Assembly: GCA_030522415.1 (NCBI GenBank) | Contig: CM060125.1 | Location: 26,482,167 to 26,546,166, forward strand | Direction of reading: 5' to 3' | Origin: Channallabes apus | Taxonomy: Eukaryota; Chordata; Actinopteri; Siluriformes; Clariidae | DNA length: 64,000 nucleotides | In this document: one piece after another, positions 1 through 8,355 of the stretch | Layout of the letters: each line of letters starts with the position of its first letter | Position numbering within the stretch: position 1 is the stretch's first letter | The notes under the pieces: model-generated | What the model was told of the DNA's origin: nothing | What the model saw: the letters and a program-made list of their open reading frames with translations, nothing else | Databases searched by the model: none | Program-made: the position numbers and the translations under genes

Positions 1-99
1 GTGTGGGTGTGTGTGTACTGTTTGTGTGCTGGCTGTTCAGATGAGAAATGGCGAGATGTCTTTGACTAGAAAAGCACAAACATTCCTTTGACCTAAACA

Positions 100-135
100 C
101 ACACCCTGGGACACCACGGATGGCCCAACACAGGG

Positions 136-166
<31 letters not shown>

Positions 167-330
167 TCAACCATACACTACAGGCAATTTGGAAACAGTA
201 ATCAGCCTACGCTGCAAGTCTTTGGAAACACACCAAGCGAACATGCACACTGCCGGCACACTGACCAGATGCGAGGTTCAGATCCCTGACCCTGGAGGCG
301 AACGTGCTAATCATTAAAACGCCATGCCAC
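100..330 (-). repeat. Diverged tRNA-derived SINE copy
   Basis: In minus orientation this resembles the SINE family seen better preserved at 55151-55528. Shared blocks include the CA-rich stretch, the 'cactacaggcaatttgg' block, a 'ctgcaagtctttgga' block and a tRNA-like head near 280-330. It is heavily mutated, with short internal deletions, so it is probably old. No target-site duplication was identified. A small open frame over it is incidental. Confidence 0.55.
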
Positions 331-1106
331 CTCAATGCAAAACTTTTTACATTTTTTTATTTTAGTTGTGGCTGCATTTACTTTCCATAAATTAGCACTA
401 ATACACCATTAAGGAGCATGTTTCTCCCTTTTGTTTATTACACGTTATCAGGGACACAGTTGCTCCTGGACAGTTCCGTTCACGTATACTGTAGTTTCAC
501 CAAAATTCTATATTTAGAGCCCTGCTATACGTGACTTGTTTGATTTACTCGGCCCTGTGCAGATGTCTTGAGAAACCCCTGATTTCTTTAGATTAAATCA
601 AATGCTGCAAAGTGCCTCAAGATACCATTTTACAACTTTATTGTTTATATAACAACCTCAGCAGCAGCCTCATTTCCCCTCTCATCTGGTACAACCACTC
701 AGCATTCTGCATCAGCAGTATACTAATCACCAATCCTGATCATCTGTCACCCTCTGCAGCAGTTTCTCACTAGTTCATGCCTTAAGTTGGATAAAAGTTT
801 TTTTCTTCTTTTTTTACACTGGACAAAAAATTAAAGCCCAAAACTTCACTTATATAAATAAAAGACAAATTTAAAGAAGACACACACACACATATATACA
901 TACTGTACATGTAGATATTTTGTGTTCTTTAAATTTGTAGTAGATTTATTAACTGAAATAAATGAAACTAAATGACCGTAAAATTAAAACATTGTCAGGA
1001 CGTGCTACTGCGTCCGCAGATATCGTTGTCATTCAGCCCCGGCTTGTGTTTTTGCATTATTATAAGAATGAAATGCAATAGGCTGTTATGATCATCATAA
1101 TTTTCT
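331..1106. other. Intergenic or intronic DNA, no gene seen
   Basis: AT-rich unique-looking sequence with a short (AC)n run near 880. No coding signal, transposon terminus or RNA gene was recognised. Confidence 0.5.
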
Positions 1107-1111
1107 TTAAT
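1107..1111. repeat. Target-site duplication TTAAT, left copy
   Basis: The same five bases occur at 6128-6132, directly after the 3' LTR. Confidence 0.85.
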
Positions 1112-1290
1112 TGTAACGGTTAACCCCTAGATGGCGCCAGAACGCCATTTGTATTTTTGTTGGATTCTTGAGTTGTAGTTTTGTTTTGAGTTAAGTTTCA
1201 CTTCATTTCCCAGTTTGCACCTCGGTCAGGTGACGTAGAAGCTCACCTGAACCGAGGGAAGTTAATTTGATAATTAGTTTTGTTTAGTTC

Positions 1291-1298
1291 TTTAAATA
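1291..1298 (+). promoter_or_regulatory. TATA-like box in 5' LTR
   Basis: TTTAAATA lies about 140 bp before the ORF start and about 100 bp before AATAAA, where a U3/R core promoter is expected. The assignment rests on position and motif only. Confidence 0.5.
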
Positions 1299-1392
1299 GC
1301 CTGGCTGAACTCCAGTCAGGCGTCTAGCAACCGTTACAGAAAATCTAGTTTGTGTTGGAGAGTTTTGTTTATGTTTATGTTGATTTTGAAAA

Positions 1393-1398
1393 AATAAA
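1393..1398 (+). terminator. Poly(A) signal AATAAA of the LTR
   Basis: This AATAAA is duplicated in the 3' LTR at 6035-6040, where it would act to end the element transcript. In the 5' copy it lies upstream of the ORF start. Confidence 0.6.
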
Positions 1399-1433
1399 GG
1401 ACTTTGTGAAACCGTCAGCTTGCCTCCGCGATC

Positions 1434-4400
1434 ATGCCTCGACCACACGGCCGACACAGACACAGTAAGGGAAGGAAACGTGACAGATTGCTAGACCACC
1501 CAAGAGGCATGGCGGAGGATCTCCTCCTAAGGAGTTACTTAGGAGGAGAGATCATCATCTCCAACGAGCTGGCGGAACTGCTGCGGGCTAGCGAGGAGCC
1601 CGGCGAAGTAGAAGTTTGGCAAGGGTGGAGAAACATTGAGCACAGCGAGCCAGCGAGCTCAGGGGAGGACAGCATGACAGCTCGAGACAGAGTGGCAAGG
1701 CGAAGCTGGGAAGGCTGCGGACCCGTCGTCCGGCGCATACCGCCACGAGGTGTGGCAGCCGAGGGAGAGACGGGAGGATTCTGCAGGCAGTGGGCGAAAC
1801 GCAACGAGGAGTGCATGAATGACCTGCGCGAGCAGGTGCTGCAGCTCCAACTGCAGTACGTCCAGGTTCGGGAGAACCAAGCTGTAGTCCCGGAAGCGAT
1901 CTCGCTCTTGAATCTGGACGATGCACTCCTCCCACGGCCACGGCCTGAAGGTGGCGCGGACAGCACACCGGAGCTGAGCCTGGAGGACTGGACGTCGCTG
2001 CAGCACGGCGACGAGACAGACTTCTACAGGCAGTGGGCGGAGTCCTACCCGGAGCGCATTCGTGACCTGCGCGAGCAGGTGCTGCAGCTCCAACTGCAGT
2101 TAGTCCAGGTTCGGGAGAACCAGTCAGTAGCCCCGGAAGCGTTCCCCCTCCCGGGTCTGGACGATGCGCTCACCCCCCGGCCACTGCCTGAGGCTGTCGA
2201 GGAGGAAGACGTCGCGCCGTGTCTGCACGGAGAGGAGAGCGCTGTGCACGCTCCAACGCTGCAGGAGAGCGCCGTGCACGCTCCAACGGTGCAGGAGAGC
2301 GCCGTGCACGCTCCAACGGTGCAGGAGAGCGCCGTGCACGCTCCAACGCTGCAGGAGAGCGCTGTGCACGCTCCAACGCTGCAGGAGAGCGTTGTGCACG
2401 CTCCAACACTGCAGGAGAGCGCCGTGCACGCTCCAACGCTGCAGGAGAGCGCCGTGCACGCTCCAACGCTGCAGGAGAGCGCTGTGCATGCTCCAACGCT
2501 GCAGGAGAGCGCTGTGCACGCTCCAACACTGCAGGAGAGCTCCGTGCACGCTCCAACACTGCAGGAGAGCGCTGTGCACGCTCCCACGCTGCAAACGAGC
2601 GTCGTGCACGCTCCAACGCCACCTCCCGGCTTCGAGGACAGCGAGCTAGCATGTCAGCAGCCGCTATCCCCCGCACATGTTCTGACGCCACCTCCCGGCT
2701 TTAAGGACGCTCCAGGGCCGTCGTCGAGCGCCGTGCACGCTCCAACGATGCAGTCGAGCGCCGGGCACGCTCCAACACCGCTGTTGAGCACGATGCCCGC
2801 TCCAACGCTGCAGTCGAGCGCCGTGCACGCTCCAACGCTGCAGTCGAGCGCCGTGCACGCTCCAACGATGCAGTCGAGCGCCGCGCACGCTCCAACGCCG
2901 CTGTTGAGCACGATGCCCGCTCCCACGATGCAGTCGAGCGCCGTGCACGCTCCAACGCTGCAGTCGAGCGCAGTGCACGCTCCAACGCTGCAGGCGAGCG
3001 CCGTGCACGCTCCAGCGCTGCAGTCGAGCGCAGTGCACGCTCCAACGCTGCAGGCGAGCGCCGTGCACGCTCCCACGCTGCACTCGAGCGCCGTGCACGC
3101 TCCCACGCTGCAGTCGAGCGCCGTGCACGCTCCAACGCCGCTGTTGAGCACGATGCAGGCTCCTACGCCACTTCCTGGTTTTGAAGATAGCGAGCTAGCA
3201 TGCCAGCAGCCGCTGTCCCACGCACCTGTTCTGCTGCCGCCTCCCGGCCTTGAGGACAACGTGGAACTGTCGAACACACTGCACGCTCCAGAGCCGCAGT
3301 CAAAGGCACTGCACGTCCCAGAGCCGTCGTCGAGCGCAGTGCACGCTCCAACGCCGCTGTTGAGCTCTGCAAAAGCTCCAACGTCGTCGTCGAGCGCAGT
3401 GCACGCTCCAACGCCGCTGTTGAGCTCTGCACAAGCTCCAACGTCGTCGTCGAGCGCAGTGCACGCTCCAACGCCGTCGTCGAGCGCAGTACACGCTCTA
3501 ACGCCGCTGTTGGTCTCTGCAGAAGCTCCAAACTCGTCGTCGAGCTCTGCGCAAGCTCCAACCTCGTCGTCGAGCTCTGCACAAGCTCCAACGCCGTCGT
3601 CGAGCTCTGCACAAGCTCCAACGCCGTCGTCGAGCTCTGCAAAAGCTCCAACGCCGTCGTCGAGCGTCGTGCACACTCCAGAACCGTCGTCAAGCGCACT
3701 GCACGCTCCCACGCAGCAGCCGAGCGCACTGCACGCTCCCACGCCGCCGTCGAGCGCAGGACACGCTCTAATGCCACTGGTGAACTATGCAAAAGCTCCA
3801 ACGTCGTCGTCGAGCGCAGTGCACGCTCCAACGCCGCTGTTGAGTTCTGCCCAAGCCCCAACGTCGTCGTCGAGCGCCGTGCCCGCTCCAACGCCGTCGT
3901 CGAGCGCAGTGTCCGCTCCCACGCCGCCGTCGAGCTCAGGGCACGCTCTAACGCCACTGGTGAACTATGCAAAAGCTCCAACATCGTCGTCGAGCGCAGT
4001 GCACGCTCCAACGCCGCTGTTGAGCTCTGCACAAGCTCCAACGCCATCGTCGAGCTCTGCACAAGCTCCAACGCAGTCGTCGAGCTCTGCACAAGCTCCA
4101 ACGCAGTCGTCGAGCTCTGCACAAGCTCCAACGCCGTCGTCGAGCTCTGCACAAGCTCCAACGCCGTCGTCGAGCTCTGCAAACGCTCCAACGCCGTCGT
4201 CGAGCGCCGTGCATGCTCCAGAACCGTCGTCGAGCGCCCGGCACGCTCCAACGCTGCAGGTGAGCGCCGAGCACGCTCCAACGCCACTGTTGGGCACGAT
4301 ACAAGCTCCGATGCCGCTCCCCGGTTTTGAAGATAGCGAGCTAGCATGCCAGCAGCCGCTGTCCCACACACCTTTTCTGACGCCGTCTACGAGCGCACTG

Positions 4401-5753
4401 TCCGCTCCCACGCCGTCTACGAGCGCAGTGACCGCTCCCACGCCGTCTACGAGCGCAGTGACAGCTCCCACGCCGTCTACGAGCGCAGTGACAGCTCCCA
4501 CGCCGTCTACGAGCGCAGTGACAGCTCCCACGCCGTCTACGAGCGCAGTGACAGCTCCCACGCCGTCTACGAGCGCAGTGACCGCTCCCACGCCGTCTAC
4601 GAGCGCAGTGTCCGCTCCCCCGCCGCCTACGAGCGCACTGTCCGCTCCCACGCCGTCTACGAGCGCAGTGACCGCTCCCACGCCGTCTACGAGCGCAGTG
4701 ACCGCTCCCACGCCGTCTACGAGCGCAGTGACCGCTCCCACGCCGTCTACGAGCGCAGTGACCGCTCCCACGCCGTCTACGAGCGCAGTGACCGCTCCCA
4801 CGCCGTCTACGAGCGCAGTGACCGCTCCCACGCCGTCTACGTGCGCAGTGACCGCTCCCACGCCGTCTACGAGCGCAGTGACCGCTCCCACGCCGTCTAC
4901 GAGCGCAGTGACCGCTCCCACGCCGTCTACGAGCGCAGTGACCGCTCCCACGCCGTCTACGAGCGCAGTGACCGCTCCCACGCCGTCTACGAGCGCAGTG
5001 ACCGCTCCCACGCCGTCTACGTGCGCAGTGACCGCTCCCACGCCGTCTACGAGCGCAGTGACCGCTCCCACGCCGTCTACGAGCGCAGTGACCGCTCCCA
5101 CGCCTGCGTCGAGCGCAGTGACCGCCCCAACGCCTGCGTCGAGCGCAGTGACCGCCCCAACGCCTGCGTCGAGCGCAGTGACCGCTCCAACGCCTGCGTC
5201 GAGCGTTTCTCCAGCTCAGCAGCAGCCGAGCACGCTTCCAGCTCAGCAGCAGCCGAGCGCTTCCCCAGCCCTGCCGCCGCCGAGCGTTTCTTCAGATCTG
5301 CAGCAGCAGAGCGCTTCTCCAGCTCAGCAGCAGCCGAGCACGCTTCCAGCTCAGCAGCATCCGAGCACGCTTCCAGCTCAGCAGCATCCGAGCACGCTTC
5401 CAGCTCAGCAGCATCCGAGCACGCTTCCAGCTCAGCAGCATCTGAGCACGCTTCCAGCTCTGCAGCATCCGAGCGCTTCTCCAGCTCTGCAGCATCCGAG
5501 CGCTTCTCCAGCTCTGCAGCAGCCGAGCGCTTCTCCAGCTCTGCAGCAGCCGAGCACGCTTCCAGCTCTGCCGCAGACGAGCACTTCTCCAGCTCTGCAG
5601 CCGCCGAGCACGCTTCCAGCCCAGCAGCCGCAGAGCATGCCTCCAGCCCCGTCACTCAGCCTCCTGGATAGGAGGCTAAAGGTAGAACATTGGGTTGGGT
5701 GTCCGGGGCCTCCGGTGATGCTCCGGGAGGAGCATTTTTTAGAGGGGGGGTAA
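1434..5753 (+). CDS. 1,439-aa Pro/Ser/Ala/Thr-rich tandem-repeat protein of the LTR element
   Basis: A single uninterrupted frame runs from an ATG inside the 5' LTR to a TAA one base before the 3' LTR. Residues 1-18 are basic (Arg/His/Lys-rich); the first 17 codons are LTR-encoded. Residues about 116-170 and 197-252 are two copies of one module, each with FxRQWA and then DLREQVLQLQLQxVQVRENQ, probably a short coiled coil. From about residue 268 the protein is tandem repeats: QESAVHAPTL, then QSSAVHAPTL, SSSAQAPTP-type, STSAVTAPTP, and finally 9-residue PAQQHPSTL-type units. A spacer containing PGFEDSELACQQPLS recurs three times between blocks. The C-terminus ends EEHFLEGG, overlapping the polypurine tract. 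No enzyme domain, signal peptide or membrane segment is visible. Function unknown; a structural, gag-like role is only a guess. The long intact frame in a young insertion suggests the protein is, or recently was, under selection. Confidence 0.7.
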   Translation: MPRPHGRHRHSKGRKRDRLLDHPRGMAEDLLLRSYLGGEIIISNELAELLRASEEPGEVEVWQGWRNIEHSEPASSGEDSMTARDRVARRSWEGCGPVVRRIPPRGVAAEGETGGFCRQWAKRNEECMNDLREQVLQLQLQYVQVRENQAVVPEAISLLNLDDALLPRPRPEGGADSTPELSLEDWTSLQHGDETDFYRQWAESYPERIRDLREQVLQLQLQLVQVRENQSVAPEAFPLPGLDDALTPRPLPEAVEEEDVAPCLHGEESAVHAPTLQESAVHAPTVQESAVHAPTVQESAVHAPTLQESAVHAPTLQESVVHAPTLQESAVHAPTLQESAVHAPTLQESAVHAPTLQESAVHAPTLQESSVHAPTLQESAVHAPTLQTSVVHAPTPPPGFEDSELACQQPLSPAHVLTPPPGFKDAPGPSSSAVHAPTMQSSAGHAPTPLLSTMPAPTLQSSAVHAPTLQSSAVHAPTMQSSAAHAPTPLLSTMPAPTMQSSAVHAPTLQSSAVHAPTLQASAVHAPALQSSAVHAPTLQASAVHAPTLHSSAVHAPTLQSSAVHAPTPLLSTMQAPTPLPGFEDSELACQQPLSHAPVLLPPPGLEDNVELSNTLHAPEPQSKALHVPEPSSSAVHAPTPLLSSAKAPTSSSSAVHAPTPLLSSAQAPTSSSSAVHAPTPSSSAVHALTPLLVSAEAPNSSSSSAQAPTSSSSSAQAPTPSSSSAQAPTPSSSSAKAPTPSSSVVHTPEPSSSALHAPTQQPSALHAPTPPSSAGHALMPLVNYAKAPTSSSSAVHAPTPLLSSAQAPTSSSSAVPAPTPSSSAVSAPTPPSSSGHALTPLVNYAKAPTSSSSAVHAPTPLLSSAQAPTPSSSSAQAPTQSSSSAQAPTQSSSSAQAPTPSSSSAQAPTPSSSSANAPTPSSSAVHAPEPSSSARHAPTLQVSAEHAPTPLLGTIQAPMPLPGFEDSELACQQPLSHTPFLTPSTSALSAPTPSTSAVTAPTPSTSAVTAPTPSTSAVTAPTPSTSAVTAPTPSTSAVTAPTPSTSAVTAPTPSTSAVSAPPPPTSALSAPTPSTSAVTAPTPSTSAVTAPTPSTSAVTAPTPSTSAVTAPTPSTSAVTAPTPSTSAVTAPTPSTCAVTAPTPSTSAVTAPTPSTSAVTAPTPSTSAVTAPTPSTSAVTAPTPSTSAVTAPTPSTCAVTAPTPSTSAVTAPTPSTSAVTAPTPASSAVTAPTPASSAVTAPTPASSAVTAPTPASSVSPAQQQPSTLPAQQQPSASPALPPPSVSSDLQQQSASPAQQQPSTLPAQQHPSTLPAQQHPSTLPAQQHPSTLPAQQHLSTLPALQHPSASPALQHPSASPALQQPSASPALQQPSTLPALPQTSTSPALQPPSTLPAQQPQSMPPAPSLSLLDRRLKVEHWVGCPGPPVMLREEHFLEGG
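2232..2619 (+). repeat. 30-bp coding array A (QESAVHAPTL type)
   Basis: About 13 tandem 30-bp units encode the decapeptide, with mostly silent or conservative differences between units. Confidence 0.9.
2722..3162 (+). repeat. 30-bp coding array B (QSSAVHAPTL type)
   Basis: Units of 30 bp vary the same decapeptide and are interspersed with PLLSTMPAPT-like units. The array is separated from array A by a spacer containing the GFEDSELACQQPLS motif. Confidence 0.88.
3325..4230 (+). repeat. 30-bp coding array C (Ser-rich, SSSAQAPTP type)
   Basis: Serine-rich 30-bp units are arranged in larger sub-blocks that recur (for example 3775-3870 and 3955-4050). This indicates a multi-unit higher-order duplication. 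Confidence 0.88.
4381..5200 (+). repeat. 30-bp coding array D (STSAVTAPTP type)
   Basis: About 27 almost identical units make this the most homogeneous block of the ORF, consistent with recent expansion. Confidence 0.92.
5207..5650 (+). repeat. 27-bp coding array E (Gln/Pro-rich)
   Basis: The period drops from 30 to 27 bp (nine residues). Units alternate QQ/LQ, PSTLPA and PSASPA. Confidence 0.85.
5741..5750 (+). other. Polypurine tract of the LTR element
   Basis: AGAGGGGGGG lies three bases (the stop TAA) before the 3' LTR, the expected plus-strand primer position. Confidence 0.75.
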
Positions 5754-6127
5754 TGTAACGGTTAACCCCTAGATGGCGCCAGAACGCCATTTGTATTTTT
5801 GTTGGATTCTTGAGTTGTAGTTTTGTTTTGAGTTAAGTTTCACTTCATTTCCCAGTTTGCACCTCGGTCAGGTGACGTAGAAGCTCACCTGAACCGAGGG
5901 AAGTTAATTTGATAATTAGTTTTGTTTAGTTCTTTAAATAGCCTGGCTGAACTCCAGTCAGGCGTCTAGCAACCGTTACAGAAAATCTAGTTTGTGTTGG
6001 AGAGTTTTGTTTATGTTTATGTTGATTTTGAAAAAATAAAGGACTTTGTGAAACCGTCAGCTTGCCTCCGCGATCATGCCTCGACCACACGGCCGACACA
6101 GACACAGTAAGGGAAGGAAACGTGACA
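5754..6127 (+). repeat. 3' LTR (374 bp)
   Basis: This is a direct copy of 1112-1485 with the same TATA-like box, AATAAA and ATG (6076). Here the ATG frame leaves the LTR and stops within five codons in flanking DNA (…RDINK, then TAA). Confidence 0.92.
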
Positions 6128-6358
6128 TTAATAAATAATGACCCCCGCTGTAGCACCACTGGCAAAACCGTATGAAATACAAGTGAAACATGAAACAAAT
6201 TTACAATCATAGTACTAAAATTAGAGTACAAATTTAGAATTAAAATTAAATACTGTATATGCGTTTCTTATTTGCATCCAATTTAAGCAAAGCGTATCGC
6301 CAGAAAACAGACTGAGTGTGCATCAGAAAATGTTTGCCAGATTAATGTGCAAAAACTA

Positions 6359-6888
6359 CACTACCGTTCAAAAGTTTTAGGTCACTTTCTAACTCCATGA
6401 TGGTTCCTGATGTTTATTTCTTTCCACATTGTAAAGTTTTGCTGAAGGCGTCCACAAAATGCATGAATCTCCTTTGAACAGTTGATATTGAGATGTTTCT
6501 GCTACTTCTGCTCTGTAAAGACTTCATAACGCCTCTAATCTGAGCTGCTGTTAATTGGTCATTTTTCAGACTGATAACTCTAAATGAACTTCTCGTCTGC
6601 AGCAGAGGAAGGTTTTGGTCTCGTCCTCCTGGGACGGCCTTCATTAGAGACAGTTTCATTATGGTGCTTGACGGATTTTGGAAATGCACTTGACAATACT
6701 GTTCTTCCAGGAACTATTACAGAAAGGCCGACCTCTGTGTCTTAAAATAACAATTAACTACATAATTAGTTCCAAATGTGTTATTTTATAGTTTTGAAAT
6801 CCCCAGTATTGTTGTAGAATGTAGAAAATAAATCACTAAACAAAAACAAAGAAATTTGCAAGTGACCCCAAACTTTTGAACGGTCGTG
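6359..6888 (-). mobile_element. Internally deleted Tc1-like element
   Basis: TA dinucleotides flank inverted ends. The left end carries ACCGTTCAAAAGTTTTAGG; the right end reads ACCGTTCAAAAGTTTGGGG on the other strand. At about 530 bp it is far shorter than a 1.6-kb autonomous copy. The minus strand keeps part of the transposase DNA-binding region (see next entry). Confidence 0.8.
6414..6689 (-). pseudogene. Tc1-like transposase N-terminal fragment
   Basis: The minus frame contains VISLKNDQLTAAQI, then SRNISISTVQRR, the helix-turn-helix pattern of Tc1-family transposases (paired-like DNA-binding domain). The catalytic DDE region is absent, so it cannot be an active enzyme. Confidence 0.7.
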
Positions 6889-8328
6889 TAAATAGTAAAA
6901 CTATATAAGCTACATAGCCTAAGACTCCACTTTTATTTACGTGCACTCACAATGATGAAAAAACTTTATGATTTTGTTAAATAAAGAAAGTAAACAGTGT
7001 GCGCTATTCTATATTGTTTTCTGTGACACTCTGGTTGTCTACTGACTGTACAAGCCGCCACAATCCTCAATATTTGGATATATACTGCGTATACTATGAA
7101 AACTGAACCTCGCGCCATAAATTACATCAAAATGTTGTGTCGAAGTGAAGTTATAAGCGGTTATGTGCCAGATGCTGATCAGCTTATTTTTAGCTTTAAC
7201 TCTTTACCTTTACAGTTGCCCAAGTACGTCCGCTAGTTAAAAATACAAGAAATTATTCTTAGTTATTTGGGGTTTATTTTGGAAGCAAAATATGAAGAAA
7301 TTAAGGGTTCAAGACTTTTGCACGGTTCTGTATGTCTGAGTGCACATTTTTTTCTCTATGTCTTCATCATCATCACTCCAGTGTTTAATCAGCAACAGTT
7401 TAATCAAGTGTCACATCGATGTGGTTGGCTGGTTATTTTTGGTTAGTGGACTCTTTCTCTACCCACCTGATGCCTGTGACTGATGATGAAGGTCTCTTTA
7501 ATTGACAGCAACAAGTGTAACTCCTTACCACCTGGAGAGCAGAGCCAATTACATTCACATAGACTCCAGGTCATAAATAGCTCTGGTCATAAATAAGATC
7601 TGATCTGGCAAAGATCAACAGGAAACCCAGTTACAGTACAGTTATGTTAAAATGTTTGGTAATTTAGCTCTAACTCTTAATATTCAAATACCTTTTCAAG
7701 GTGGTTAAAAATGTCTTTCAAGTGTCTTCATATCTTGAATTGCATCATATGAAAGTACAGTAGGTGGTGTTTTCTCCGTCTGTGGTGCGGTATACTGTAT
7801 GAACTGGAATCACTACAGTCAAGAAGACAGGACGTCCTAAACCCTGCAACCCCATGCCATGTCCTTACGACTCCATTCTTTTAAGCTTAAGCCGAGCAGG
7901 AAGATGAACCGTTCATGAATCCATGATATGGTTAAAAAAAAAAAAACATGACCGCCTTTTAAACGAGGCTGGGATTTGAACTGAGAATTACGTAGTCACT
8001 AGTGCAGAACTTGAACTGCTAAGATATCCCTCGCTATGCAAATTGCTTCCTGATGGGAGCTCAGAAGCTCAAATTCTCCTCTTATCTTGGTCTGGAGACC
8101 AGGCTGATTCCACTAGGTTTTACCGTTAGCCCTTAAGGCCACTGTAGCTGAAAGAGTTAGCAGGTTATCTGGGTGAGTTTCTTTAATTTTTTATTTTTTT
8201 TGCATTCTCCTGTGGCACTTCATCATGTATTCATCGGACATGAGTGCACTTTGAAGACCCTTTCGAGACGGCCAAGAGGATGGACACACAAGTCACACAT
8301 CTCTTATGGTTTTCTCCTTCTATCAGAA

Positions 8329-8355
8329 CACACACACACACACACACACACACAC
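8329..8355. repeat. (AC)n microsatellite
   Basis: About 13 uninterrupted AC units. Confidence 0.95.

Larger units (their letters stand above)
1112..1485 (+). repeat. 5' LTR (374 bp)
   Basis: It starts TGTAACGGTTAACCCC and ends AACGTGACA. A TATA-like TTTAAATA lies at 1291-1298 and a poly(A) signal AATAAA at 1393-1398, giving a plausible U3-R-U5 order. An ATG at 1434 near the 3' end opens the internal ORF, so this LTR supplies both promoter and start codon. The copy at 5754-6127 appears to match base for base. Confidence 0.92.
1112..6127 (+). mobile_element. Complete LTR retroelement with one giant repeat-rich ORF
   Basis: Two direct 374-bp repeats (1112-1485 and 5754-6127) begin TG and end CA and look identical when read side by side. 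They flank a 4.3-kb internal region. The 5-bp sequence TTAAT sits immediately outside both ends (1107-1111 and 6128-6132), the expected target-site duplication of LTR-element integration. A purine run (5741-5750) lies just before the 3' LTR, as a polypurine tract should. I recognise no gag, protease, reverse transcriptase, RNase H or integrase motif. It is therefore best described as non-autonomous, presumably mobilised by enzymes of another LTR element. The near-identical LTRs imply a recent insertion. Confidence 0.9.

Noticed and set aside
1535..5671. Long open frames on both strands overlapping the LTR-element ORF (for example minus 3163-4371, minus 3965-5101, plus 4346-5671)
   Set aside because: They arise because 30- and 27-bp repeat units are multiples of three and lack stops in several frames. 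They stop where the arrays stop and have no independent start context or recognised domain.
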